A stretch of DNA of 64,000 nucleotides from Aristolochia californica (GCA_029961685.1 JARWKL010000010.1:5381769-5445768), one strand, 5' to 3'; positions 33,272-44,468 are shown, counted from the stretch's first letter. The notes: generated by a model not told the origin, from the letters alone. Program-made: numbers and translations.

Positions 33272-33357
33272 CCTGTCCAGGCCATTCCTCCTACACCTAA
33301 TTTTTCAGACCCATCACCGGTTTCGGCTTTAATCAGCCACCAATCATACAAAACAAC
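33272..33357 (-). CDS. KNL2: KNL2 exon 2, SANTA domain start
   Basis: This 86-nt exon follows the acceptor TCTTACAG and encodes VVLYDWWLIKAETGDGSEKL then GVGGMAWTG. DWWLIKAE is the hallmark opening of plant SANTA domains, and the GK/EKLGVxG turn follows at usual spacing. The donor is GTGAGT. Intron 1 is 80 bp and intron 2 is 276 bp. SANTA domains occur in KNL2/M18BP1 proteins, which license new CENH3 deposition. Confidence 0.93.
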
Positions 33358-33437
33358 CTGTAAGAACGACTTGCAAATCAACACAAAAAGAACTTTCCAA
33401 AACTAAAACTCTGAGAAGGGAGCATTGCAAAACGCAC

Positions 33438-33536
33438 TTTTTTTGGAAGAGAAAGACAAGTAGAGCATGATAGAGGGGTTTTGCCCAAGGGGGTTGCCCA
33501 GGAATCTTGTTCTTTATTTTGAGAAACTTCTCCCAT
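33438..33536 (-). CDS. KNL2: KNL2 exon 1, N-terminus
   Basis: An ATG at 33536 opens MGEVSQNKEQDSWATPLGKT, and 33 codons end at PKK before the donor GTGCGT. This leaves phase 0 and leads directly into VVLYDWW of exon 2. The start choice is inferred: a longer ATG-initiated frame just upstream (ATG at 33571) is in another frame and cannot splice to exon 2 in phase. The short disordered leader before SANTA is normal for the family. Upstream DNA to about 33780 would hold the 5' leader and promoter. Confidence 0.72.
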
Positions 33537-33789
33537 TTTTGAGTGGTTTTTCCCCATTCAGAAGCTGACAACCTGAATATTGCACGACTTTTCCAACCTA
33601 AGGTTTCAACAGCTGAAATTTTGAGTGCAGAGCGATCCAGACATCCAGTCTACTAGAGTAACAAGACAATGGAGTAGAGCGGGAAGAGAGACCTTAGCGA
33701 ACTTCAAATAGTCCTATTATAGCATCGAGAATTTTCCATATGCAGCTATGTTCCTCTAAACTGTGCCAATATGGGTGGCGCTTTCAGGT
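33537..33789 (-). promoter_or_regulatory. KNL2 5' leader and proximal promoter
   Basis: About 250 bp separate the KNL2 start codon from the Harbinger element. On the minus strand a CTTCCCGCTC stretch (about 33677-33686) resembles an E2F site (TTTCCCGC with one change). No convincing TATA box was seen. The proximity of the transposon means most distal promoter sequence is transposon-derived. Confidence 0.35.
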
Positions 33790-34791
33790 GGGGTTTTCTA
33801 AAACCATCCCCACTCATGAACGTTATTAGTCAACAAACATAAAATTTTAATATCATCTTCATCCCAGTGTTCCCCAAATGAAAAAAACATGTAAAATAAG
33901 AGAATTAGTAACTTATAATAGTATAGTTAATTAAAATATAATACTTAAACATTAAATTAGGTAAAAAAAGTATTACTACACAAATAATTAATTTAATGTA
34001 TAACTAAAATATATTAATATACTAATTAATTGAATTATATATTATATTATTTAATGATTACTATTTATTATATATTAATACAGTAATTACGTGAGCCAAT
34101 TAACTGTATACATGATTAATTATAAAAAATAAAATAACATTAAAAATAACATAAACAAATATAATACATTTAGTTATTAATTTATTGATAATATATGGTA
34201 TAATTTAACATAAAAAAGTCATGCTTAAGCAGGAAAAATCTATCAATGCTAACTTTAACACACTATCTATTTTTACATATTATTAATTAATAATATTTTT
34301 CCATTAAATTTAAAACCATTGATTTTATTAATTATAAAAATGAGTTAATTAAACCAAGTGCTTGAGTTAACAATATTTTAATTACCACTATTAAATCACT
34401 AAAACAATTGATAAATTAAAAAATAAATATGATTAATAAATAAAAAATTATTTTAATAATAACATAAGATGGATTTTTATATGGTATTAATTAATAATAT
34501 ATTTCCAAATAATTAAAAATAATTAATTAATCAAATGCATACTTTAACTATATTTTATTTACCATACTTAAATATCAAGTTTAATATAGTAATAAAATTT
34601 AACAAAAATATTACATAAATACATATACAACTTTATTAATAACCTAAAAGAAAGATTATTCAAATAACGAGTTCGTGTCTTTAATATTAAAATCATCAAG
34701 TTACAAGTTTAGTACATATGAATGACACATGTTCAAAAGCAATAAGATACAACCATCATTTATCATTCCAGGTGGAAGTCGCTATGGTATC

Positions 34792-36135
34792 TTAAAATTG
34801 TGCGGCTCTTGTGGATTCTAATGCACGATGCCTCCGAAAGCTTGTTACTTGGTTACCCTCATCCTCAAAACCATCGTCATCGTCGTTGTTTGTATCATCC
34901 ATTGCACCTAATTGGACCGCATCACCTCCTCCATCGAGCTCGCCACCCGAATCATCATCTTCCAATTCAAATAGATCATCGTAATCTTCTTCACGTATAT
35001 AATTGTGCAATATACAACAAGCAAGTACAATTTTTGTTTGGATCTTAAAAAAATGGAGAAGCGTCTTTCAACATTTGAAATCGAGCTTTTAAAGCACCAA
35101 AAGTTCGCTCAATAGTATTCCGCAAAGATGAGTGTCTTCAGTTGAATAATTATTTTTCATTTCTAGGAATATTATCTCCAAATTCTTGCAGATGATACCG
35201 AGTTCCTTGATATGGAGCCAAAAATCCCGGAAGATTTGCATAACTAGCATCGACTAGATAATATTTACCTATAAGATAAACTATAGTCCACATAAAATAA
35301 TTGAAGATAAAATAGATAAAAAATGATTGCATAAAAATATATTATTTACGTTCAAGTACAAAGATTCTATCTCGACGAGTCAATGCATCCTTTAGTACAC
35401 GGGAATCACTTGCTGATCCCTCCCATCTAGCAAGTACATAAGTGAATTGCATATCAAATGAACATGCTGTCATCACCTTTTGTAAGAGATAGCCCTTTCT
35501 ATTCCACAACCTTTGTCGCTCTTCAAGTGGAATGTTTACCTTGATATGAGTTCCATCAATAGTCCCAATACAATCCTAATTATACATTTTCAATTAATAT
35601 TGACTAACTTTGTATATTAATCTAAAATTGTTTAGTTAGAGGAAGGGATGTTACCTTGAAGTACGGATAAAACATTGAACTGCTTAAAATCATCGAATGT
35701 GTGCGTTCTGAAGGCCGTATGACGTAATCAGAGTGAAGTTTGAGGATTACATCCAACACCTTGTTGAAATACCTACTTATGGTCCAGTTCGATCTATCAA
35801 ACATTTATGTTGTGACATTATAAGATTGTTGTTGACCAACAGTTAGAGAAAATATGCAAGTAGTTCTTCCACTGAAATGGTCTTTGTGGCTAATAAAAAC
35901 CCTCTGCTAGTAAGTATCTCTGCCAATTTGCGTCTATTTGATTCATCCTGTAAACTTTTTGAAATTTAATTGGTGATTTGTCTAGTGCATTTTGCAAATA
36001 CAATGGACCATTAATCTCACAAGAACGTGGTACACATTTGTTGCAATGGTAGAGATAGTATCTTCCTATTGAGAAAAATAAACTTGTGAATGCAATAATA
36101 GTTGCAATCTTTTCTTCGTTTGTCATAATATCCAT
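34792..36135 (-). pseudogene. Harbinger DDE transposase (HARBI1-like), broken
   Basis: In order on the minus strand: an N-terminal region (EEKIATIIAFTSLFF, SGRYYLYHCNKC-type, MNQIDANWQRYLLAE), FDRSNWTISRYFNKVLDVIL, CIGTIDGTHIKVNIP with the first Asp, LARWEGSASDSRVLKDAL with the second Asp, GKYYLVDASYANLPGFLAPY, YHLQEFGDN, and a C-terminal HNYIREEDYDD tail that is very rich in Asp/Glu. Stops and frameshifts separate the pieces; the third catalytic acidic residue was not located with certainty. The family cuts and pastes elements at TTA/TAA sites together with its Myb-like partner. Not functional as it stands. Confidence 0.8.
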
Positions 36136-36487
36136 GAAAATCTACAAATTCAATCACCTAAAGTCATAAACACAAATAAACATCAATCTTCAATCATAAC
36201 CTATTTGCAATCACACCTATACACAACCATATTCATCCACATTCCCACATCTTACCTTCAATCACATCCCTACGCAACCATATCCATTTAATTATCCACA
36301 TCCATACTCAACCACCATATTCATCCATGCAATGTATTAACACAACAATCATATAAAATAAAAATATTAACCATACTAATAAGTCTTGCAATGTCATAAT
36401 TCAAACATCATACCTAATACATAACAATATTCCCAACGAAGATAGTGAACTTAAAATGCATTACAAATAGTTTGTTGCACAATATTT

Positions 36488-37440
36488 AAGCCACTCGCCC
36501 CACTCTTCCATTGTCATCTCCGTAAACATGACCTTCTAACTTGGCGTATCCAACCATACAGGAGCACGAAACTTCAAGTCTACCGACAGATCCGGAATTT
36601 CCCTAAGAGATTTGACCCAATCTCTTTCGATATCGCCCTTTTTAGGCTTATCGACATCCTTCAATGCCTCCGGGATTTTCTTCATTGCATCAATGAATCT
36701 ACCAGTGTCATCACTGGACATTTTTCGTCTCTTTCTACGACGACTTGAAGATGACCGATTACTTCTTCGAGATTGATCAACTATCGATTCATTCCACCTA
36801 AAGAATGGCGATGGAGTATCCCTAACTATATCAACGTCCTTGGGCTCGTCCATAAGGACATGTTCTGACTCACGGAGGAGTTCATCGCCTTGATCTACAA
36901 CAGTTACACTTCATGTCCCCATGGCTATTGTGTTTCCCCCCACCACAGCCAATTTGTCGTACAAGGGGCAGCCTTCACATCTATACTTCTCAGCATCTCT
37001 ATGCTCCTAGAAGAATAAAACATTCATTAGACGTCTTGAAATAGAGTTATAGTATCGTGGAAAATATAAATAATATTTTATAGTACATCATGATTTAATG
37101 ACCTTTATGTAGTCAAGCCATACAAAATTACATATAGTAACTCGTTGTGTTGGTGTATCCCAATCGAACCCACTAGTGTTGATACAGCTCGTTACCATTT
37201 GGTATGTTTTCTTCCATGATCTTGTTCAATTCTTGAGCCGCTCAACAGTTGTTTTATTGATTGCGTCTTCATTGGACTTATTAACACAGTCCATATATAC
37301 CTCACACTTCCAAACCCCATTAGGCAACTTGTTCCCTATATTCACCTGCTCGACCAAGAGATCGAGTATTTTGTTGTCATCTTCGAAGGTCCAAATGTCA
37401 TATGGTAAGCAGTTTGTTGTCTTCTTACAGCCATTTATAA
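36488..37440 (-). pseudogene. Myb/SANT-like Harbinger partner protein, broken
   Basis: Minus-strand translation gives CLPYDIWTFEDDNKILDLLV, a Myb/SANT-like (Myb_DNA-bind_3) helix set with GNKLPNGVWKCEVYMD, and INTSGFDWDTPTQRVTI with VWLDYIK, the typical closing W-D and V-W motif of plant PIF ORF1-type proteins. The C-terminal part (36853-36536) is serine/arginine-rich (SRRSNRSSSSRRRKRRK), then DDTGRFIDAMKKIPEALKDV. This protein helps the transposase bind DNA and enter the nucleus. Frame breaks and stops show decay. Confidence 0.72.
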
Positions 37441-37849
37441 TTTAAATCCGAGATGGTCCTCATGGAAAAAACTTTAACAAAAAACCTTTACCCGTCATAG
37501 AAATACAAACCACAAAAAATAGAATACCATGTGGTGGATATGTATAACACCCGAATCTCCTCACCACATGGCAAAAATATTTCATAGCACTTCAAAAATT
37601 CTCAACAACATTCTAAAATATTTCAAAATTAATCAAACAATTTTCACTACTGCAGATGCACTAAACAATGCAAAAACACACACATCAAGTCCAAATTCAC
37701 TGAACACTCAAGTAGATCTTCATATGACTTCCCAGTCACTACGAACTGTACCTCGTCAATGATGGGGGTCGGGTTTCGTTGGCTAATTGACGCCCATGTA
37801 GGCGACTCAGCCTTGTTTAACTGGACTAAACAAACCATAATAAACTCTA

Positions 37850-38170
37850 ATAAAACCTAAACCCTAAACACTAATTCCAAAACTTAAAACCCTAAACCCT
37901 AGATACCCTAAACCTTAAAAACCTTAAACCCTAAACCCTAATTCCAAAGCTTAAACAAAAAACCCTAAACCTTAAAAACCTAAAAAGCCCCTAACCCTAA
38001 ACCCTGAACCCCACCACCCAATAAACCTAAACCCTAAAAAGTTTTGAAAAACAAAACCCTAATTCCAAAACCTAAACCCTAAAAATACCATAAATCCTTC
38101 ACCCTAAACACTTAACCCTTAAATACCGAGCACCAAACCCTAAAAATAAACCCTAACCCTAATCGTGAAT
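37850..38170. repeat. Degenerate telomere-type AAACCCTAA repeats in the Harbinger element
   Basis: Many copies of AACCCTAA and close variants run for about 320 bp. A similar but shorter array occurs at about 61925-62045, inside a related element, so it is a feature of the transposon family rather than a relic of a telomere. Confidence 0.75.
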
Positions 38171-38429
38171 TTAGACCCATAACTGTAACCCTAAATCCGA
38201 TAATTATGCACAAATAACCCCAAATTAAGAACTAAAACTAAAATTAAATTAAATAAAACACTAATTTAATAAAAAAATTAGGGTTTAGTCATACCTTCTG
38301 AAATTTGGGGAAAACCAAAGCCGAATGGGGAAATCGATGCCGAATCGAAGTAGAAATTAAGCAATTGATGCCCAAATGTCAAAATCGAAGAAAATCGAAT
38401 CAACATGGGGGAAATTGAACGAAATCATA

Positions 38430-38745
38430 AGGTATCTTGGGGGAAAAGAGAATAGCGAGAGGGAGAAGGGAGTGGGAGTCCGAAAGGGAGGAGAGAGGGA
38501 AAAGAGAGAGAGAGAAGAGAGGGAGGTCAAGAGGGATAAGAGAGTGGGAGAAGCGAGCAGGAGGTTTAGAGGGAGAGCGAGTCCGAGAAAGAGAGAAGGA
38601 CACCAAGAGGACGTTCACAGTGAGACGGATAAGGGATAGGGAGGCCGCAAAGAGACAGAGGTCGAAGACTGGAGAGAGACGGTGGAGAGAAGAGAGGGAG
38701 CAAAGAGCTCGGGGGCCACAGGGAGATGAGCGGGGTGGGGGGTGA
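38430..38745. repeat. GAGA-rich low-complexity block
   Basis: This is a purine-rich tract dominated by GAGAGGGAG and GAGAAAGAG units. The same block recurs at 62215-62410, 63760-64000 and, in part, 44790-44930. The long open frames rich in Arg/Glu or Ser/Leu/Pro here come from this composition and are not genes. Confidence 0.8.
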
Positions 38746-40021
38746 AGATGCGGAAGAAAGGGCAAAAACAATCGAAAATGAGAAGAGACCGAGAGAGGGG
38801 AACAAAATGTCGAGGGTTCGAATCGCAGCGTTTACTTCATCTAGATGATTGGCAACAATTGGCGGAAACCAGATTCCATAATTTAAAATGTGGAGATGAT
38901 GTTCGGATTCATTTTAGTCATCTAGAGGATGTTAGAAAATCGTAATCTTAAATCATAATCCCAATTTTTCTTCACGCTAGAATATTAGGATTTGGGATAC
39001 ATACTTGGATCCATTCCGAAATTTTATCTTTCTTATGCTGAATTACTGTGACGAACAGATGAATGGTTTTATGATCTTCCTCAACTAAATCACCTTTATT
39101 CCACTACGGGACCGTCGTGACTCTTCCGGATGGGGAGAAGAGAAATCGTGTTGGATTTAGTGTATTGGGGACCACAACCCTGATGTTCTATTTATATTGT
39201 TTAATTAGGGTTCTCATAATTTCCTAATTAAGACAATATAGGTATCTACTCAATTGGCTCATATTCATTCTTTAGTAGTCTATGGGCTTACCAAAATTAG
39301 ACCACTTAATTTTAGCCTATATTAAATATAATTGAATTAAATATATTGCCCAACTTAGGAAATGTGAGTTTCCTAACAATCTCCCACTTGGGTTACATAT
39401 AATTCCTGAAACAATTATATCATAAATTCTTTAGGCACACATTTGTATACTATGGAACCACCACGACTATCATCACAATACAATCGTGACTAAACCACGA
39501 TGATCACCATATTAATACACTCAATGACATAGCTCAAATATGGATGAGTGGCATAGAAATTACATGCAATGTGATCTTGGACATGCCTATTTCCAACTGG
39601 TCTTTCTATAGTTTTTAGTAAGAACTTTCCAAAGTCCTTAATGCAATGCGAACATTGCTCATAAAAAGAAACACAAGCCAGTTCAGAAAAAGAATAATAT
39701 ACAATCAATTTTATTACGAAAAAAATTGAATAACTCAATGTCTAAAGCAAACATATACTACAAAAATGACTCCCACTAAACCAAGGTATCCTCATAAATA
39801 ACGCCCATATGAGCAGTGTACTCATGAAAGACCTTAGGCGTTAAGCCCTTGGTTAATGGGTCTGCTAGCATAGAGTCTATCCCTATATTTTCTATTGAAA
39901 TCTACTTATCCTAAACTCTCTCTTTAACAACTAGAAACTTGATGTCGATAAACTTCGACTTCGCCAAGCTCCTGTTGTTGTTGAAATAAAGTACCATCGA
40001 GTTATTGTCGCAATAAATCTT

Positions 40022-41361
40022 TCATGGCATGTCAATGCCATCTACTACTCGCAGCCCAGTGACAAAGTTTCGCAACCATATTCCATGGTTGGACACCTCA
40101 GAACAAGCAATGAACTCCAAAACCATGGTTGAAGAAGCTATGAGAGTCTGCTTAGCAGACTTCCATGAGACAGCTCCTTCCCCCAACATAAAGATGTAGC
40201 CTGATGTGGAGCATTTGCTATCTTGGCATCCAGCAAAGTCCCAGTCAGAGAACCCAATGATTTCTAAATTGTCTGATCTCCAATAAGTGAGCATGTAGTC
40301 TTTTGTTCTCCTCAAATAACACATCATGCGTTTGGCTGCCTTCCAATGTTGCATACCCGGATTGCTCAAACCAAAACTCCTACTATAAATGCTAAATCGG
40401 GACGAGTACAAACTTTAGCGTACATTAAACTCCCTACTACTGATGCATAGGGAATTTGCTGCATCTCTTTTCTTTCAAGTTCATTATTAGGGCACTGTTT
40501 GAGTCTAACCTTGTCTCCTTTAGCAACAGGTGTGTCTCCTGGTTTACTATCTTTCATGCTGAATCTGCTCAAAACCTTATCGATATAGCATTTTTGTGAC
40601 AACCTAAGGATACCTTGAGAACGATCTCTAAGTATCTGTATACTTAATACAAAAGAGGCATCACCAAGATCTTTCATCTCGAATTTCTTCGTCAAAATTT
40701 TTTTGGTTTCGTGCAGTAAGCTTATATTGCTACTAGCGAGCAGAATATCATCGACATATAATATCAGGAAGATGTATTTACTCTCATTGAACTTATGATA
40801 TACATAGTCATCAACATCATTCGCTTCAAAACCGTTTGAGGTTATGACTTGATGGAACTTGTGATACCATTGACGGGAAGCCTGTTTGAGACTATAGATG
40901 AATTTCTTTAATTTACAGATCATAGACTTTGGATCACCAGATACAAAGTTTTTTGGTTGTACCATATAAATCGTTTCATCAATGTCTCCATTGAGAAAAG
41001 CAGTTTTGACATCCATCTGATGTAGCTCTAGATCTAAATGAGCCACTAGTGCCATTATTGTTCTAAAAGAGTCTTTCAAAAATACCGGAGAGAAAATATC
41101 TTTATAGTCTATGCCTTCCTTTTGAATAAAGCCTTTAGTGACTAGACGAGTCTTATATCTCTCGACATTGCCCTTTGAGTCTCTCTTGGTTTTAAATATC
41201 CATTTACAACCAATAAGCTTCGCACCTTTAGGCAACTCGATGATATCCCAAATGTCATTATCTTTTATAGACTTCATCTCATCCTTCATGGCATCAATCC
41301 ACTGTTGAGAGTTAAAACTGTGCATGGCTTGACAGAAGTTGATCGGGCCATCTTCTGTCAA
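40022..41361 (-). pseudogene. Copia reverse transcriptase and RNase H
   Basis: The RT reads QWIDAMKDEMKSIKDNDIWD, CKWIFKTKRDSKGNVERYKT, MDVKTAFLNGDIDETIYMVQ, IYSLKQASRQWYHKFHQV, FLILYVDDILLASSNISLL (catalytic YVDD intact), KKILTKKFEMKDLGDASFVL, CTRPDLAFIVGVL. RNase H follows after a frame break: YLRRTKDYMLTYWRSDNLEI, IGFSDWDFAGCQDSKCSTSG, GAVSWKSAKQTLIASSTMVL-EFIA. This RT frame is the best preserved retrotransposon frame in the window (331 codons without a stop), but the polyprotein is broken before and after it. Confidence 0.88.
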
Positions 41362-42720
41362 TCCGACGCCATCCTCATGTTCTTGGAAAAAATGATATAA
41401 TCATCTAAAATCGCATTTCTCCTCTCCCTAGTGGATCTCCTTAATGACACTTCTTGAGGTTGTTGAGTTTGTTCTAAAGGCGGTGTTTGAGGAAGAATCT
41501 CATTCTTGTCTTGATCTGGAACAATGTCAGGAATAGGAGCCTGAACATTGTCCTCTAGTGCATGAATTGTGTCTTGAACAGCAATAGGTATGGAGACCTG
41601 ATTTCTATCAATAACAAATTCTTCTTCAAACACAACATTCCTTATGTTTTCTTCCCCTCCAAACTCAATATCCTCAAGGAATCTCGCATTTCCCGTTTCA
41701 AAGAAGGATCTTGATGTGGGATCGTAAAACTTAGAGCCCCGAGAGCGTTCAACGTAACCAACAAAATAACAACTAACCGTCCTTGAGTCCACTTTTCTTT
41801 CATGTGGCCTATAAGGCCGTGCCTCAGCTGGACAACCCCAAATGTACAAGTGCCTAATGCTAGGACTTGCCTGTCCAAAGCTCATAGGGGGTTTTGGCAA
41901 CTGCTTTGCTTGGTACCCTGTTAAGGATGTACATTGTAGTCTTTAAAGCTTCTCCCCAAAGTGACTCTGGAAAAAAGAAATGACTCATCATACTCCTTAC
42001 CATATCCTTAAGAGTTCGGTTTCATCGCTCAGTAACACTGTTCATGTTGGGTATGCCCGGCATGGTGTATTGCGGAACAATTCCACCGTCTTTGAGGAAA
42101 ATCGTGAAGGGTCCTCGACGTTGTTCTCCTGATCCATCATACCTTCCGTAGTCTTCACCACCACGGTCAGATTTGAGAACCTTTATTTTCTTTCCAAGTC
42201 GAAATTCAACTTCAGCTTTGAAAGACTTGAAGACATCCAGGGATTGTGACTTCTCATGTGTTAAATATAGGTAACCGAATCTAGAGTAATCTTCTATGAA
42301 CGTAATGAAATACTGTTGTCCATTCCATGAGGTTGTAGGGAATGGACCACAGACATATCTGTATGTATAAGTTCTAAGACATTTGTAGCTCTTTCGACAT
42401 CTAATTTTCTAATGTTTATTTGTTTCTCCTTTATGCACTCAACATAAACTTGGAAGTTTGTAGTATCTAGGGGTTCAAGAATTTCATCTGACACAAGCCT
42501 TTGAATTCTCTATTTAGAGATGTGTCCTAAACTTTAGTGCCATAATGTGGCAGAATTCTCACTTAATTTTCGCTTTGAACCACATGAACTCGTGTGCAGT
42601 ATTTCTCTATAAGAACTAACAACATCAAGCATATACAGATTATCAATTAAGGAACCTGAACCAACAAAATTTGAACTTTGGCAGAGACTAACTTTATTAT
42701 TTCCAAATGAACAAGAAAAA
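41358..42720 (-). pseudogene. Copia integrase, C-terminal part and core remnants
   Basis: The frame 41900-41358 carries the conserved Copia integrase end: [60 protein letters not shown], then a linker with LRRSTRERR (the typical chromodomain-like RRSxRxR). Upstream the core survives as broken pieces with HGMPGIPNMNSVTER-type motif near 42050 and NVLELIHTDM near 42380. Stops and shifts abound. Confidence 0.75.
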
Positions 42721-43044
42721 CCTAATTTTTCCAAATGGAAATAGAAATTAAATTCCGCCTAAAACACGTTGCTACAAATGTCTCAAATAAATCCAAATAA
42801 AATCCAGTGTTTAATTGTATATAAAAATTCCTATAGCCTCTACCGCAACTTTATTGTCGTCGCCCACAAAGATGAATTTTTAAGCATCACTTGGCGATCA
42901 GCTCTACAGGCAACCCTACAAAGACATACTTATGTGAATGGTAGCACCAGAATCCACCAACCAATTATCGTTAGGTACAGAAACTAAATTAACTTCAGAG
43001 CAAACTAGAGCTAGAGGCATACCCTTCTTTACAAGCCAAGTGGC

Positions 43045-43775
43045 TTACTTGGGACACTTCTTCTTCATGTGTCCCGACTTCTTGCAAAAGTAGTAGGTAA
43101 ACTCCTCATCCTACTTCTTCTATTTCTTAATATGAGAAAATCCTTCCGTAACATCCTTACCTCTCTTCTTCTTCTTGTTTCGAGAGGTTGAGGCCAAGTG
43201 AGCACTTTCAGTCTTATCCCGTTGTTGCCTCTCTTCCTCTTGCACACAGTGAGATATAAGCTCATTTATGGACCATTTGTCCTTCTGAGTGTTATAACTC
43301 ACTTTGAATTGCCCAACGTGAGCAGGAAGAGATATCAAAACCAAATGCACGAGCAAGTCCTTAGACAACTCCATCTTAAATGACTTGAGTTTTGATGTGA
43401 GTTGAGACATCTCCATGATGTTCTCCCTTATGTTCCCTTTGCCCTTATACTTCATTGAAACGAGTTTAGCCAAAAGGCTACTTGCCTCTGATTTTTCGTT
43501 CTTGGCAAAATATTGCTATATTTCCTCAGGAAACTTCTTAGCGCTCTTGCTCTTAGTGATAAAGCCCCGAAACGCCTCCAAAATGGAACGTTTCATGATC
43601 ATCAAGCACATTCAGTTAGAGCGCTCCCACTTCTCAATTTTAACCTCATTGAGGTTTTTCGGAGTAGAAGTGGGTTGCTTTGCTCAAAGTGCAAGATCCA
43701 AATCCATACGATCGAAGACAATTTCCACGGTATCTTTCCATGCCTTAAAGTTTGTCCCGCTCAGCATTGGAATGT
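43045..43775 (-). pseudogene. Copia gag (capsid and zinc knuckle)
   Basis: MLSGTNFKAWKDTVEI begins near 43770, then AKLVSMKYKGKGNIRENIME, MSQLTSKLKSFKMELSKDLL, LVLISLPAHVGQFKVSYNTQ, QEEERQQRDKTE, all typical UBN2-type gag. A zinc knuckle at 43047-43095 reads YYFCKKSGHMKKKCPK. The first Cys of the C-x2-C-x4-H-x4-C box is replaced by Tyr. Confidence 0.8.
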
Positions 43776-43790
43776 TGTTTATTTGAGCAG

Positions 43791-44390
43791 TAATAAACAA
43801 GTATACTCACATTAACTAGCATGTCATATAAAGAAAAACAAGACATGTACAAACAATCCAATTTGGTGACCCATCTCAAGATACCTAGTACAACATTAAT
43901 TCCTAGTCTTTGGACAGAGAAATTAACTCTAAGTGGTACTCTCTGTGCAATGATCAAATACTGACAATTAGTTATGTCAAACAATAACTTTTCTTTGGAC
44001 TGACTATTGTTCACATGAAAAGTCTTTATAATTATCACACATTTATCATCACATGTACGTTTTTTATTTGGCCAAACTGTGTCTTCCTTTGGGTCAAGTA
44101 CAGTTTGCATAAATAACTCCCTACAAACATCTATATATTTTTAGTCAAATTAATCTACACTACAGAGGCAACTTTGGCAACATGTAACTTCAATCAATTT
44201 GATTAAAATACTACACCAATTGCATAAAAATAATAAGAATTTTCACAACTTAAAAATGAACTTAAATATGCACATTAAATAACTATATGTTCATGCATAA
44301 ATATTCACATGAATGAAAATTGCATAAAAAACAGATTCTTTAATTTTTCAAATTTAATATATATACTATTTTTTATCCTATGATAACTCA
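43791..44390. other. AT-rich stretch, probable Copia 5' leader remainder
   Basis: By position this is between gag and the missing 5' LTR. No LTR copy, primer-binding site or gene was recognised. Confidence 0.3.
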
Positions 44391-44468
44391 CGGATGCGAG
44401 TTGGGGTACTGGACATATGCTCTAAACACGAACACTTGTGTGTGGGTTCGAATCCCCGTGGCCGCAAA
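44390..44468 (+). other. tRNA-like segment (possible SINE head or tRNA pseudogene)
   Basis: The sequence has a B-box-like GGGTTCGAATCCC (44447-44459), an A-box-like GCGAGTTGGGGTA about 55 bp upstream, and a GCCGCA end followed by an A-run. A convincing anticodon stem was not found, so it is not called a tRNA gene. Confidence 0.35.

Larger units (their letters stand above)
1476..33536 (-). other. KNL2: KNL2 gene, seven coding exons with TE-filled introns
   Basis: Exons 33438-33536, 33272-33357, 32851-32995, 25211-26194, 15147-15234, 7210-7268 and 1476-1544 (99, 86, 145, 984, 88, 59 and 69 nt) join in phase to 510 codons including the stop. Every junction has GT...AG ends. The product has a SANTA domain (about residues 34-125), a long basic serine-rich middle and a CENPC-k motif (about 463-490), the architecture of plant alpha-KNL2, which binds centromeric chromatin and promotes CENH3 deposition. 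Exon identity rests on protein motifs and phase; introns 3-6 (6656, 9976, 7878 and 5665 bp) are inferred. Plant KNL2 is commonly about 500-600 residues, so the length fits. No transcript evidence is available here, so the exact first and last exons are the least certain parts. Confidence 0.85.
33790..38929 (-). mobile_element. PIF/Harbinger transposon, decayed autonomous type
   Basis: The element carries, on the minus strand, both PIF/Harbinger genes: a DDE transposase (36135-34792) and a Myb/SANT-like protein (37440-36540). Around them are AT-rich DNA (33900-34700), AAACCCTAA-type repeats (37850-38170) and a GAGA-rich block (38430-38740). The left end near AGTCAACAAAC (about 33827) resembles the terminus of the element at 62558. 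The right end is replaced by, or abuts, a Copia LTR at 38930, so no complete inverted repeats are seen. Boundaries are approximate. Confidence 0.75.
38930..43790 (-). mobile_element. Copia retrotransposon, nearly complete body, one LTR
   Basis: The 3' LTR 38930-39378 has inverted ends TGTTAGAAAA / TTTCCTAACA and is followed by the polypurine tract (minus-strand CCAAGTGGGAGAT, 39379-39391). The minus-strand order is gag (43775-43120, capsid then zinc knuckle), integrase (about 42700-41358), RT (41361-40366) and RNase H (40411-40022), the Ty1/Copia order. No matching 5' LTR was found to the right, so that end is lost or beyond recognition. Confidence 0.85.

Noticed and set aside
33344..33571. 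Longer ATG frame (75 codons) over the KNL2 start
   Set aside because: It cannot splice in phase to exon 2 and its translation (many Leu/Phe/Val, then stop) is not family-like; the ATG at 33536 works.
37850..38170. Relic of a chromosome end or fusion
   Set aside because: The AAACCCTAA-like repeats are degenerate, inside a transposon and recur in a related element, so they belong to the element family.
38376..38945. Arg/Glu-rich and Ser/Leu/Pro-rich frames
   Set aside because: They are composition artefacts of the GAGA-rich block; similar frames appear at 62172, 63574 and 44764 for the same reason.
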